This document shows, piece after piece, positions 26,723-40,001 of a DNA stretch of 64,000 bases. A program made the position numbers and the translations under genes. The first letter of the stretch is position 1, and every line of letters begins with the position of its first letter. The notes beneath the pieces are model-generated. The model saw only the letters and a program-made list of their open reading frames with translations. It had not been told where the DNA came from and made no database searches. This stretch comes from Silurus meridionalis. Lineage: Eukaryota; Chordata; Actinopteri; Siluriformes; Siluridae. The stretch spans positions 7,174,792-7,238,791 of the forward strand of contig NC_060909.1 in assembly GCF_014805685.1 (NCBI RefSeq), read 5' to 3'.

Positions 26723-28819
26723 CAAGCATGTAAGAACTTTCGAAAAGCAGGTCCCCATAACTTGTGTATGTATGTGTGTGTGCATGCGTGTTCTGTACAC
26801 ACACTGAACATTAAGTAAAGGACCTGCTTTAAAGAGTTTTGACTTGTGAGCTTTAATAACAAAAGGAATATATATTTACATTTTTGTTTAAATTTTCATT
26901 TTCACATGTACAGTATGGTGTATGTAAGTACTAAGAAATTATACTTGTGTATATAAGTATAGGTACTGTACAGAAACATGCCAGGTGAAAATTAAACATT
27001 TCAAATATACCCAGTCATTAAAAAAGTACAAATTGTTTAGGGGTTTTTTTTATATTATTTTAACAAATGGAAAAAAATGTCATGTTTATTCCAATCTATA
27101 GCAAATCCACAGCAACAATGATTGTGTAAAATGATTCAGTCTCTGTTTACCTTTAGCAAGATTTGGATTTGCTAGCTAGCCTGTTAGAGTGATTAAAAGT
27201 GACGCCTCTTTTTCCACAAGTCTTCGCTTACTCCAGCATATTAAAAGGTTTTACTTAGACACTGTACATCCAGGGGCGCTTATGCTCAGGTTTCATCGTG
27301 CCGACAAATGGCTTATCTATATTTAAACACACACATATAGCTTTAGCACTAAAACCATTGCGTAGCAGGAAAACAGCCGGTGATGAATTACCATTATTTT
27401 TTAGAGCTTTTTTCTACATTGACAAACTTGGTTTTGTTCAAACATTGTTCATAAGAGACTAAAAGTAACTAGAAATATAGGATTACTTTTCCAAATGTAA
27501 TCTAAAATACAACTCATCAAGTATTCTTCACCACTGCTGGTAGGTTTTTTTTCCTATTTCACAGAATAAATAATACATTACCGTGAGGGTGAGAGATGTT
27601 TAGCTAGAGGTAGCAAAGAAGGTAACATTGCTGCCTCAAAATTCTAGCATTCTAATCCGAGCGTGCGAGTTTCCTCAGGGTTTTTAAAGTTTTCTCACAA
27701 AAGTGTTCCAGTAGTTGGATTGGTTAGGCACTTAGGGGATGCATGTGTGCATGGTACCCTTTAATCTACTGGCATTTAACGTACAATGTACGGGCTGTTT
27801 TTCATACATCATGTCCAGTGCTTTTAAGCTCCAGATCCACAACAATGTTAAACAGGATGAAGCAGATACTGAAGTTTGGTGAAAATAGTGCTAGCTTATA
27901 TTCATTTGAAAACTTGTCACAGTGATAGGGGAGCTGCAATTGATCTCATGGAAAAAAAATTCTTTTAAAAGTATAAAAGAAAATGGTTTTAATCAAGTTT
28001 AGATTTTTTAAAACAGGATATATATTATTTAGTAAAATTGTAAAACGGTGACAAATGTTTGTGGTTCTGGATGTGACTGGAAATGTAGTGTATTGATGGA
28101 GTCAGTGGAGTCAGGAGTGATCAGATTGCAGTTTAACACCACACACACACACACAGGCATTAGAAAGGCCGCAGTCCCTAGACGATCACATGCGCTACGC
28201 ACCTGTCACCAGCTCACCACGGATTTCACAACACTCTTGCTTTCACCTCTGTCTCTATAGAAACCATAAACCCTCACTCACAGGGGATTAAGGTGAAACC
28301 CAAAATTCCACAAAAATTGCAGACCCAAATGCATATAGTACACATTTAATCATCATCAAAACTAATAATACTTATTCATGTATTTAGTGTGTGTCAATTC
28401 TGAGAGCCATATCATGAATACACAAATGCATTCCATACAAGAGCGTCTCATACATCTTAAAACATGTTTCCCACTAAACAAATAAAAAAAAAAATGGTTG
28501 ATGTAAATGCTTGCATTCATTTTTTAAAAAAAAATAAATAAAAATGATGACGCAAGCACAGTTCTAGGAAGTGACTTTTGTACTGTGCTGTATGATTTAT
28601 GTTCTGTAAGGGGAAACTGTAGTTAATCCTCTGACCTCAAACACGTCAATGAGCAGTTTCCCCTGGACTTGGGTCTGGCATGGCATCGCTGTGGCACGGC
28701 ATAGCAGAAACTCCTGCCGGAACAGAGTGTATGTGCCGTTATACATTACACCATTGCACTGCACCTGCCACAACGGCACCTGTTACAGCAATGCAGGATC
28801 ATGTGATCACTTGATAACA

Positions 28820-28872
28820 AGCTTTAGAGCCTTATGAAGACAAAACCAAAGAAAAAAGTTCTATTAGGATGC
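28820..28872 (+). repeat. local repeat, copy 1
   Basis: AGCTTTAGAGCCTTATGAAG plus an A-rich stretch recurs at 29822-29870, about 1 kb away in the same orientation. Confidence 0.5.
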
Positions 28873-29821
28873 TTGTGTAAAGCTTTGAATCTGGATTACA
28901 GATACATAGTTCATGGATAATGGTAAGGAAATTTTTCATCCATGAAACTAGATTCATTTTGGCTCAGAGATTTGTACTATACCCAGATTGGGCTCAGGTA
29001 CTCCAAATCTGGATTTATTACACAAAAGTTTGGTTTATTCAGAAAAGACTAAATGTTTTTATATCACCACCATTCCTAAACTCAAAACCTGTATTTATCT
29101 TGCTACTTGCTCGATTTTTCATTAGCTTAAATTTCATGTACAAAATATGCTGCATTAATGTTAATGATCCCTCATTCCTATTAAAAACAAAACAAAAAAA
29201 CAAACAGTATCAACTAACTAGTATGTTTCCTCTCGCAAATAAACACCCTTATCACCAAGTCCTTTGGGATCAGCCTGAGCGTTCCACACTCGCTCTAAAC
29301 AAAACGTCTTGTGTTAGACCAGTCATGGTTTGACAGTGAGCCTTTGACAACTAGCAGGAAGTGACTGAGCTGGAGTGTTTCCCCGTGAGCCAGATCTCAC
29401 CTTCAGCTGCTCCATGAGCCTCGGCATAATTAGCTGCTCGCCGTCTGTGCAAACAATCAAGATGGCAGAACTGCCACTGTGAATTAGCGTGTAACATTAG
29501 CTAAAGCTAATCTGCTAGCACAGTCATGCTCAACGTTCCCTTTACCTCCTTTATGTCTTGTGATGTAAGTTAAGTGTTTCGTCAGAGATGCTGCAAGGGG
29601 CAGAGGAGAAGGTTGTTGGGGTTATAAAATGTTCAAAAGATTAGGAAATTAACTGTTAAGTAGTCTAATAGCTTTTTTTTAAAGATTGTTCTCTACACTG
29701 TACTTCTGAAGATCACATCGAAAAGTAGTCAGTATTTCTTTTCCTTTAAGTTTTTTGTGGTAAATTTGACAATAAGCACAATTCCAGTTTACAATCTCTG
29801 TTTTACAAGATCATATAATCC

Positions 29822-29870
29822 AGCTTTAGAGCCTTATGAAGAAAAAAACTAACAAAAAAAGATTCACTTG
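29822..29870 (+). repeat. local repeat, copy 2
   Basis: Second copy of AGCTTTAGAGCCTTATGAAG with an A-rich tail. Confidence 0.5.
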
Positions 29871-31294
29871 GAAGCATGGGTTCTAGGGGCTGTATCAGGG
29901 CTAACGTTAAGGACACTTGTCGTCCATTTAGCAAAACCATGTGGCAAAAGTCACAAGTATTTATCGATTCCTTGTGGTATTCAAGTTGAATTTATAGCCT
30001 TTTTGACCTCTCTTGGAGCTTACAATGTCTGTCCACTAACATGTTTTTGGATGCTCGGAACCTTAACTAATTTGGTTTAAAATTGATATCTAGTGTTGTG
30101 CATGAAAGCATAGCAAGCTAGTTAGCTAGTTAAGGACATTACCCCAAAAATGTATATAAACCCCAGCAAAAGCAATAATTTTCCTTCAACAAGAAAGTGC
30201 CTAATGCAGCACAGTGTATTTATGCCCTTGACAGTACATCAGCTGTTTGTCTATAAACAGTTGTGGTTCCTTACATCACACACACAGGATATTGAGTCTG
30301 TCAAAGCATCTTTTTTTCCCTCTCCATATTGTTAACCGTGAAGTGCCTGCGTCTTGTGCATGCAGGAGGGGTATCTGATAGCTTTGTGCTGCATGTTGTG
30401 TTCCTGCGACATGGTTTTCCTGATTCTGTAAATATTGTATGCCGCCAGTGGAAGTGAATTCATCCAGCTTGAAAAAGCTGAAGTGCGTCATGCAGCAGGA
30501 GGCGTGACGTGTACTTTCTATTTAGAAAGTCTGTAGTGAGTTCTTTACAATTACTCCGTCTGTTCGATTGCAGATTTATAACTATTTATGCAAATGAATG
30601 ATATGTAACCTTCTCGTGTGGCAAGACATTAGAAGACATACAAGGTGCATCACAAGCTTGGGACTAACTGTTTACTAGAAAGTTATTTATTTATTTATTT
30701 ATTTACACACCATTACCTTTCAAATAGTCTCTGCACAGCAATACAGTGCTCCCAGCAATTCTGCCCCTTCAAGAATGAGACCTGGAAGCGTGTCAAGCAC
30801 CTTCTACGATTCACGCTGGTCTACAGTGGTGTCAAATCTGACGAGTGGGGCGGGTGCGAAAGATCACGTAGTTTCTGGCGAGAAAACCACATGTGTTGAG
30901 AGCTCAGTGACTGAGTGTGCACGAGGTTAGAAAAGCAGACGTGGTAACACGCGTATTCAGAATAGCACCAGTTGCACAGCTCACAACGTACACAGGACAA
31001 TGTCTTTTGGCACATTGACTTAAGGTCGGTGCTCCCTGTGACTGTGCATGCAGCCTTGTGCTGCCATCTGTTGGCATTTTAATAAACTAGTTTCTGAACT
31101 TTTTGATACCACCAGGTATTCAAATGTTTCCAGGTTACCATGCATGCGCATTCACACACTAATTCATAACTAGGTGCAATTTACCACTACCATCATATTT
31201 GTTAAAACCTGACTTCATTCGATTTAAATTGAATCTCAGATAAGCTCTCCAATAACATGGTGTGTATTTTGTCATGCCAATATTCTTGCTAATA

Positions 31295-31870
31295 AACACA
31301 TTGCCTTGCATAAGTGTTCCCCCTTTTAAATCTTCCATGTTTTTCTCAACAGTATCCTTTTTACCTGCAACTGTTGGTGTTTCATCTCTACCTTCATATC
31401 CTCCTCACAGCTTTTTTCCAGGTTCTTTCTTCGATTATGTCATGAATGGATCTGATGGTAAAGCATCATACAATGTTCAAGCTTGCAATCTCATTTTATA
31501 ACCAAACTTTAATTGATCATTTTCCTGAACTACTTACCATTTTTCTTTTGCTAGCTTATTGATCTTGATGTTTGTTTAGAGAAGTTGTTGATGTTTAAAA
31601 ACCTCTGGGGGCTTGAAGGTCTTAAGATTGATTTCTTCTGAAGTCAAACGACACCTTGATTACCCACAGGTGAACTCCGTTCTACTTGTAATGGCTGCTA
31701 CAACTCATCTAGAGGTTTCCTCACAATGGGGGACCTACACAATCATGTTTTTAAATAGGTTTGTAGACTCGCTTAGATTTCAGTATCATGAACTAATGAC
31801 TCATAATTAACATAATTTCAGTTGTGAGATGTAAAGAAGCAAACTATGGGAACATTTGGGGGCTGCAGGG
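31295..31870. mobile_element. probable non-autonomous Tc1-like derivative
   Basis: Begins with CATTGCCTTGCATAAGTGTT, similar to the CAGTGCCTTGCAAAAGTATT terminal repeat family; the part around 31655-31720 (CCCACAGGTGAACTCCGTT) resembles sub-terminal DNA of the same family. No coding remains were recognised. The right border is uncertain. Confidence 0.4.
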
Positions 31871-33188
31871 TACTTTTGAAAGGCACCATAAGTATAAGGC
31901 TGCTATATTGTATATCTTATAAGATATTTCAGTGCAATAGACTCATATCTGACAAAAAATCAGACACTTGCTTTTTTTGAGCAGAAGCATATTTAAAGGA
32001 TTTTGCTCTCCATCTCAGAGCATCTATAATGTATAGACAATCTTTTGGTGCAATGGGATGAATAGGAAGTGGGCAGACTGCTAAGCACTTGGCTTGTGGG
32101 CACAGTCTCTACCAGTTTATCTCTGGCTTTCCTACTTTTTCACTGCCATCATTTCTTTAACCAAGATGAAACACTGGCTCTCTGAATGCTAATGGTTTTT
32201 CTTTGTTTTATTCTATGCCTCCAGTGAACCTCTATCCAACACCATACTTTGCCCAGACATTGCACTAGAGATTTTTGTTGGACCTGCTCCTCTGCTATTG
32301 TTCCTTAACTGATTGTTATTAATTTTTTTACATGTTAATGAGTCCATTTATTGAATCCTTGTAAAAGTCCAGGCTATAGTAGAACCCTAAATTACGTCTT
32401 TACAGTCTCATAATCCGTTTAAGTTTGAAGCAGTAGCTCTGTCTGCTTCAGTGTGGGTTTTTTTCTTTCCTCGACCCTCTTTTCATCCTTAACGCGTCAT
32501 TTAGACTGCACAGTATGTTTCCATATAAATCATAGATTTAATAAACAGCGAATGAGCACCATAATTAAAATGCACATAATTACGGCAAGGCTTTTTTTTT
32601 TCTTTTCTTTTTTTCAAAGTCTATGACAAATCAGTGCTGTCTGCTTTCCGAACACTTCATCCTTTTTGTCTGGGGTTTTAATTTGCCACTTTAGCTGTTG
32701 CATGAGAGTCTTCGCGCCGCTGCTACACCCCACATCATTAGCAACGTAAGAACTGTTCGACGGATAGAAGCCGGGAAATGAAAAACAGTCTAGAATTGCT
32801 ATATGCAGCTTATGATGCAGGCTTTCTAATTCTGCACTTATGAAGTAGGTTAATCAAATCAGCGCCCACTTAAAGAGTGCAGCGGACATGCTGATTTGTG
32901 AATGGAAATGGCAAAATTCTTTCTGAGAGGCGCCAGATAGTTTCTTACGGCTGGCATCTATTCTTACTGAGAATAGAACGGAGTATTGAGTTATGTCTGC
33001 GTAAAAATTGCAGGATATTATTAGTTACATTTTGAAGCAACGTTCGGTTACGTCAAGTGATGAGCAAGGAAAGTGAAAAGTCTGGGTAAAAGGCCTTTCA
33101 TCCTCTAATATACATTAGAACTTTAAAAACATGCATTTACAGCGTTCATGATGCCTTTATTGAGAGTGTCTTATAAATATGTCATTTA
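31871..33188. other. gene-free, repeat-poor sequence
   Basis: No repeat or coding exon recognised. 32480-33060 is free of simple repeats and a candidate for conserved non-coding DNA, but conservation cannot be seen from one sequence. Confidence 0.4.
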
Positions 33189-33284
33189 TATACAGCTGAG
33201 CAGTGGCATTTTGAACAAGCTGGGATTAGATCCCACAACCTTCTGAGCAAAAATCCAGTGTGCACTGAGCTACCATTTCCTAAA
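33189..33284 (-). mobile_element. partial SINE copy of the same family
   Basis: Ends in the same GAGCTACCATTTCC head sequence as the neighbouring full copy (33481-33494) and holds a degenerate B-box region, but lacks most of the tail. The two copies lie about 20 bp apart in the same orientation. Confidence 0.55.
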
Positions 33285-33305
33285 GCTCATAGGCATGTCG
33301 AGTAC

Positions 33306-33494
33306 ATTACATTTATATTTATGGCATTAGGCAGAACCCCCCCTTATCCAAAGTCACTTACAATTATGCCATTTATACAGCAGTTAAAGGTTAAGGACCT
33401 TACTCAAGGGCCCAGGAGTTTGGTAGTGCAGGAATTTGAACTTATGACCTTCTCATCAGAAGTCTGAATTCTTACTCACTAAGCTACCACTTCC
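33306..33494 (-). mobile_element. tRNA-derived SINE
   Basis: On the minus strand, a head with TGGTAGCTTAGTGAG (A-box-like) and AAGTTCAAATTCC (B-box-like) is followed by GGGCCCTTGAGTAAGGTCCT and the AAGTGACTTTGGATAAGG tail motif shared by many fish SINEs. Confidence 0.75.
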
Positions 33495-34689
33495 TATACG
33501 CTAATTTATGATAAAAAATGTATAAATTAATAACCGATTGCATACGAGTAAAGTTATAAATGAGTTTTTTTAATATTTCAATATACATCAACATACAATA
33601 CGTTTGCATTTAGTCGTTTTATATATCATTTGATGTGAAGCTAAGGACTGAAATCGGACAATCTAGCTATGTGATTATAGCAGTTGAGGTATCAGGTTAA
33701 TTTTACTTCATGGCTGCACATTTCGGACAAAAATTCCACATTGTTACATTCGTGAAATATGCATCACAAATATGATTTGCCTCGCGTGAAGGATTCACCC
33801 CAAACATCCGGATCACTAGAAACATCAAAGAGGTCATTTATATTGCAACTTCTGAGATATCAGTACTGCCAGGGCTCAATGTTATCCTGATGTACTGTTT
33901 ATTAAGCAGCTACTGTTTCATGCCTTCATCTTGATCAATGTTTTATTATGGTCAGGAATGAAGTACAGTGGATCTGAAGTCCATCATGGAGAAAGAAGAT
34001 TCTTGGATGAGTCAGTTGCAGAGCTTCATTCGTACACTGGGTGCATGCTAAAGTAGCCAATCCACCTTGCTTCTCTGACTAATCCCCTCCTTACTCAGTC
34101 TCTGACTTTTGGTTGAAAGCCTCCTCTAGGCAGAGTCGCTATTGTGCCATATTCTTTCCATTTTTAAATAATGGATTTAATGAGGCTTTTTGGCATGTTT
34201 AAAGTTTGGGATAAATGCTGAATAAATCTTTTTCAGACCTTTGTTACCTAGATTTCTTTTATTGCCATCTTGGTCTTCATGATGCTATATTCGGGCTTAT
34301 TCTCTTAAATAAAAGTAAAAAAAAAAAAAAGAGAAGAAAACACAGAGGACATCCAGGAACAGGTTCATTTCCACTAAAATCCCATGACTTTAATTGCACA
34401 ATGGTCTGGTCCATTCAACCGGTTTCATGATAAATTCTGAAAAGTGGTTGTAGCAGAACAAATGTATGGGGTTTTACAGCAATAGGTGTGATTACTAATG
34501 CAATGACAACTTTTTTCAGTTAATATTTATAAATTATACACTTTAATATTACAGCTGTTTCATATAGTACTTCCAAATAAGTCAATTTTCATTTCCAGTC
34601 TAAGTGGAGTGAATACTTAAGAAAGCCACTGAAGTGGTGGTCTGGAAAAACCTGACAGATGTTGCTGTGGACTTGTGAATATAGCTTTG

Positions 34690-35015
34690 CATTGATTGAG
34701 CCACAAGTAAAGTCAGGTACTGTTCTCATTGAAGGTGAGGTGGTCTGGGGTGCAGTCATTGTGCCAATTCATCCCAATAGTGTTCAGTATGGTTGAGGTC
34801 AGTGCTCTATAGCAGGCCACTCAAGATCTGCCACTCCAACCCATGTAAACCATATCTTCATGGAGCTTGTGCACAAGAGCATTGTCATGCTGGAGCAGGT
34901 TTGGGTCTTCCAGTTCAGCTGAAAGGAGAATGTAATGCTACTGCTCCAAAGACATCCGATACAATTGTGTGCCTCTGCCTTTGTGGGAACAGTTTGGGGA
35001 AGAACCACATACCTT
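34690..35015 (-). mobile_element. Tc1-like transposase remnant (C-terminal part)
   Basis: Read on the minus strand it contains ADLEWPA and a degenerate form of the SPDLNPIEHLW region around 34770-34830, followed by sequence shared with the copies at about 53840-54246 and 63835-64000. Many stops are present. Confidence 0.65.
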
Positions 35016-35266
35016 ACTATGTTCATACAGTGTTAATATATGTATATATAATTCACATATCTATTTTAAAAGATGTTGTAGAGTGGATAAGGTTAGTCAA
35101 AGTCACTTGTAGGCGACGAATAAGGTCGGGTATAAAGATAGACATAGTAAATCAATAGATAACAGTTAGTTTTAGACAAACAGCATGTTGGCGTCTTTCA
35201 GTGCGATCGAAATAGGAGTCTTTAGATGTGTTTTTAGACTTTCACTTCTGAAATGTTGAACATAGA

Positions 35267-35292
35267 GAATATATATATATGGGGGGGGGGGG
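35267..35292. repeat. (TA)n next to poly-G
   Basis: Short TA repeat directly followed by a run of 12 G. Confidence 0.9.
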
Positions 35293-36384
35293 AGAAGCTG
35301 TGCTGTGTTTAGTGAGCATGTGTAAAGAGACCTCCAGCAGCCTCTTAACAGTCTGAGCATCGCTGCCACCTAGTGCTGCCACATCAAAGCAGCTCAAAGA
35401 CTTTTTGTCGATTGAAGTCCTCGCTGCGTTTTCTTCCTTGTCAGAATCACTAATTACATGTTGTATTGCCTGTCGCAAGTCCTACATCGAATTGCACTGA
35501 TGATTACATTAGTCTTAGTAATCAGTCTCTTCCCGGCCGGTGCTGAACGGCAATGCAAACGGCCTCGTGTTACCCCCTGAGAGCATTAAAGGTAGCACAG
35601 AACCCTGGCAGCCCATTCGGCTTCTCCCTCTGCCTAATCAAAGCCATTCGTTCTCCACTGACAGCTAGGTTCTACACCCAGAGTGATTGTTTAGTATGCT
35701 TTCGACAGGACAGATAATTCCCTTCTGTCATGAAGACCCAAGATCCGAGCGCCGCGCTCATCACCTGATGGAATGGAACATAAACGCTGGATGGATCCAA
35801 AGAGTTCATTGTGACAAATGAAGGCTCTGTCCACATTTCTGCAGCCTCAGTGATCCATTACCCGAATCTTATAAAGAAAGATTTTACTACCATTAACTGT
35901 TGTAGTGGTGACAAAGCATTTTTGGCTGGTAGACAGAGGCTCTGTTTAAGTTATGGAATGCGGACAGTTCCTGCAGACAGCCGATCTCGAAACGGAGGTG
36001 AGCTGCAGGGGTTGTTCTTTAAATTTCTTCCCCTCACGAGTGTTCATCAGGGGTTTGATAAGGTGGGAAAAAGAATGACCACATTTCAAGGCTTTATTAG
36101 CAACCCCTCAATCTTCTCCAGGCGGTGTCTGAGGCCTTAGTGCTTTCACAGGTTCATGCTTTTACTTCAACACTGATGACAAAGTGTGGTTGGATATTAT
36201 GCCAGTGTGGATCTCCAGTAGACAAAAGAGCCAAGAGGTTGTTTTTTATAGAGAACTGTAGCAGAACATACAACTGGGAACACAGACATCTTGACAGACA
36301 TTTTTACAAAACATATTACAAATCCAGATGTAGATTTAGATCCTTAATGAGGATTAAAAAAAAAAAAGATCATCTCACTAAGAA
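35293..36384. other. gene-free, repeat-poor sequence
   Basis: Moderately GC-rich, no transposon recognised from about 35490 to 36130. The short ORFs have no familiar protein features. Confidence 0.4.
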
Positions 36385-36420
36385 GATATGAGGAAAAAAC
36401 CTTGAGGAAAAACCTAACTC
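36385..36420 (+). repeat. short fragment of the dispersed teleost repeat
   Basis: GATATGAGGAAAAAACCTTG followed by AGGAAAAACCTAACTCATC matches the AGGAAGAAACCTTGAGAGGAACC section. Confidence 0.4.
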
Positions 36421-36485
36421 ATCCATAATGTTCAGTAGCAGCACAGGAAAGTGAGTCATTTCCATTTCATGATAAATAATACTTC

Positions 36486-36638
36486 CATTCATGGCATTCA
36501 GTAGATGCCTTTATCCAAAGCAACATACAGTTATCTCAATCATATAACTGAGCAGTCGAGGTTTTAGGGGCCTTGTTTAGGGGTCCAGAGGCGGCAACTT
36601 GCTCACAACCTTCCAGCTAGAAGGTTATCTTATTCACT
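36486..36638 (-). mobile_element. diverged SINE copy
   Basis: Shares GCATTCAGTAGATGCCTTTA, TCCAAAGCAAC and the GGGGCCTTGTTTAGG body with the tRNA-derived SINE family seen at 33306. The head is eroded and runs into a (TA)n tract. Confidence 0.6.
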
Positions 36639-36654
36639 AAATATATATATATAT

Positions 36655-36760
36655 ATATAGCATTTCCAAAACTGCAGCTCTTGTGTGACGTTCCTGATCT
36701 GCAGTGGTCCAAGGAAGGAACAGTGGTGAACCCGCGACAGTAAAAAGTTATGCCTGATCG
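36655..36760 (+). mobile_element. short fragment of the same Tc1-like family
   Basis: Matches the 58380-58480 part of the copy in lgr4 intron 5 (AAAACTGCAGCTCTTGTG, then GTGGTCCAAGGAAGGAACAG). About 100 bp remain. Confidence 0.6.
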
Positions 36761-37439
36761 GTGTATAACATATTGTAATGCCTTCAACTATCGTGATATT
36801 CTAGCATATTATATAAATATTACAGTCATATCATTATATACAGGACGATACAGTGTTGCAGCAGGTAAAGAAAAAGATACTAGTAAGTGAATTGGCAATG
36901 TTAAGACTTACCCTCAGGTGTTATAAGCGTTTGTCTGGTGGTCCACATTGTACCTCTTTTTCCTCAGACAGATTCTGTATCAACCGGGACTCCTAACCAG
37001 CACTAAGTATTAACTGCAGCTGAACGAAAAGTAAAAGCTGTTAAAACAAGTCTGAGAGGGACAGTAATTCATGTGCTACATTAATAACATTTTACATTTC
37101 GCCTGCATATCAAAGGTTGTTTTACATCTTGAACACAGCTCAGCTCCTTATTAGGAGGTTAAATGGGGCTAATCCTGGTTTGTGGCCTTTAATTGGGCAG
37201 TAAGTGAAAAGAGGTCTGTTGGGGATTTATTCATATAGGCATGTCCTGCTGGCACATTCCTTACACCAGTAAAAGAAAGGCGCGTATGCAAAGAAATGAA
37301 GAGAGCGAAGAAATGAAAATCGAAACCAGCCTCATACATTAAGCAATTGACTTTATATGGTTTGCTTTACAAAATTTACTATATACCGTACACAATTTCC
37401 TCCCACAATTGGTATAAACTAAAAATGTGACTTTCATTC

Positions 37440-39953
37440 AGTGACAATACAAATGACATGTATTTACAGCGAGAGTAATCATACAGTCAACATACCACAT
37501 AAAAAAAAATAAAAAAAATACCCACAAAGAGTGAGCACGCTCTCATACACACTGCACATGACCGGCAGCCACTACAATTAAAGAGGTAGCTTCCATGGTT
37601 AGACAACGCATCCCATTCTCGATTATACAAATAATTTACACTGCTCACAGACGAACGTAAAGACAGGATCACAAACAGACACATTTAAACATCTGGAATT
37701 TGTTAGTGACATTAATTGCTACCTCATTGAAGAGTTTACTTTAAACATCATCTGGTGGAAGCTTATTTGACTCACACAGACATAGAAATTTTATTCAGCT
37801 TGGATGCAAACATGCTTTGAGGGAAAAAAAAGGACAAAATTCATTCTGTGGAAAAGAAAGTGACATGGAAAGGAAGGGCACTGAAAACGAATTCTCAGTG
37901 ATATAACACGTTTTTAAGACGACAACAAAAACAGCTTAAGATTCACTTCAACATCAGAGGGAAAACACACACGAATAAAGTCCACACAATACATGTTTGC
38001 TCTTTGGACCTGATAGTAGTGGAAGGAACATTTTTTTTTTGTTTTTTTAACAAGACTATTGTAATTATAACAGTACAAAAATAATCCAGTCACGTTCTTT
38101 GGGGATCGAGTGAGGGAAAATAAACTTCATGTCATTGGACAATCATCAAAACTGCTCATGCTCTCAAGCATCAGGTCCATCATGACCTTAGTGTTACAAG
38201 CCCCTAATTTACAAACATTTTAAACCAAACTGATCATGAAGTTAGTAGCTGTTTTTTGGGGTGATTTCCAAATAATAGCTGTGTCATGTATAAAATGTGA
38301 TTACGATCGCATTATTGAACGAAATGCAAAAAATTTTATGTTGTAGAAAAAAAAACCCAGATTTTTATAAATGATAGCAGGAACGAAAAGAAAAATATAC
38401 AAATATATTAGCAATAATAAATTTTAATTTTTTAAATCAAATGTGTTTGTAATTAATATGGATCATTTATAAACCTGTTCTCAAACAAACGAATATCGTG
38501 ATTTTTACAGATGTATTGTTTTCTGTACAACAGATGTTTATTTGACATATACCGTATGGAAGGAGTCTACAGTGTCAGGACATTTTCAAAGCGACATAAT
38601 CTGTGTTTTCCCGTTATATTAACTTTAACGTAAAAAAAAAAATAAAGAGATGCTGGTGAGGGGAACGTTTGTTTACAGCTGCTATAAAGTGATAAAAGGA
38701 AGGAAATTGTCATTTAACATTAGTAATAACTACAAATGGCTCAAATTAGGGCGTGTTGAAAAAGAAAGCTAATTTAAAGACAAGTTAATAACTTGCTGTT
38801 GGATGCTTTATTGGAAACGATTGATCTCTGTCATTCCGTCGTTAATCATCTTTTGGCAGTTCACTAAGAAAGTGTCTCAAAATCGTGAGATACAGGATAT
38901 ATTTAGTATTTTTTAATATTCCATATTTAATAGATGATCAGTATGTAGAAATACACAAAGCATCTACAAAGCTGATTATCCGTAATCCGTTGAGTCATTC
39001 AGGAAATCAGGGCCCGAGTTTCTATCTACATGATAGAATGGCACACAGGAAATTATAATACAATGGTCCAACCCTGTTTTATATACAGTACCATAACCAC
39101 TGAAAATCACTATAATAGAAACAATTTGACATACATTTGTTTATAAATTAGGGTAGTGTTTGAAAAAGCCATTGCTAATATAAAAATCTACGGCTCTTAC
39201 AGCTGAGAGAACTGGATCTCACGTCAAATCATTTGTGCCTTCGAAACCTTCAGACCACTTTTTCACCCCAAAGGCTCCTGCATGTGGGAAAGATGCACTG
39301 ATCAGTGTGAGGGAATGGCTGCTGGCCAGTGATAAATATTAGCAGAATTTCCAGGAAAAGAGGCAATAAAAATAAACTCGCTCTTTAAAAAAACAAAAAG
39401 TATGTTATGTTACATTCTCCTTGACTTACATACATGAATGCAGCTACATGGGAAAAGTTCCCACACTTCCATCACACACTGAGGTCAACAGAACAAGGAA
39501 TGGCAACAGTGAAGAACAAAAACCCAAAAAAAAAAAATTCTTAGATCGGAGACATTTTATCCCTGCTCAACAAAAACCGTTGCAAACCGAAGTCGTGTTC
39601 TGCCGAAAGAGTGAGAGGCGGGCAGGAGCTTTGTCTTCTTGAAGGATTAAGGAAGTCAGTCAGCTCGCTGCAGCCATGCAGACATGAATAAAAAATATTT
39701 TAAAAAAGCAAATCAAGTCTTGCTGACATCTGGCTCAGTGAGTCTCTTTCTTATTGTCAGTTTCCCTTTTTTATTTACTGACAAACACACACACTTTCAC
39801 ACACACTGATGTGTTTGAAAGAAAAAAAAAAAAGTGCTTCCTGACCAGTTGAATTTCTCTGGCTCCGGGGCGTGTCTCGAATCGCCCACTGTTCCCTGCA
39901 TAATGTGCTTGTGTGTGTGCACCAAGTGAGCAGACACTCTGTAGTGAATGCGC

Positions 39954-39988
<35 letters not shown>

Positions 39989-40001
39989 CAGTGACTCATT
40001 C
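37440..40001 (-). other. lgr4: probable 3' UTR of lgr4 (3' end not determined)
   Basis: Sequence directly after the lgr4 stop on the minus strand. Candidate poly(A) signals AATAAA on that strand lie at 39770-39775, 38807-38812, 38537-38542 and 37790-37795. I cannot tell which is used. No transposon copy is recognisable here, in contrast to the sequence further left. A CA repeat (transcript sense) sits shortly after the stop at about 39957-39985. Confidence 0.4.
39957..39985. repeat. (TG)n microsatellite in lgr4 3' UTR
   Basis: About 14 TG units on the plus strand, beginning some 17 nt past the lgr4 stop codon. Confidence 0.9.

Larger units (their letters stand above)
24021..31290. other. gene-free sequence with microsatellites
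   Basis: Seven kilobases without a recognisable gene. A GC-richer patch at 28640-28800 has short ORFs on both strands but no known domain. A (TTTA)n stretch lies at about 30685-30705. Confidence 0.5.

Noticed and set aside
28597..28837. ORFs on both strands in a GC-richer patch
   Set aside because: No recognisable domain, no convincing splice sites, no repeat match that I could make.
28920..29333. 137-residue plus-strand ORF
   Set aside because: Low-complexity, Phe- and Ile-rich translation typical of AT-rich DNA; no known family and no exon signals.
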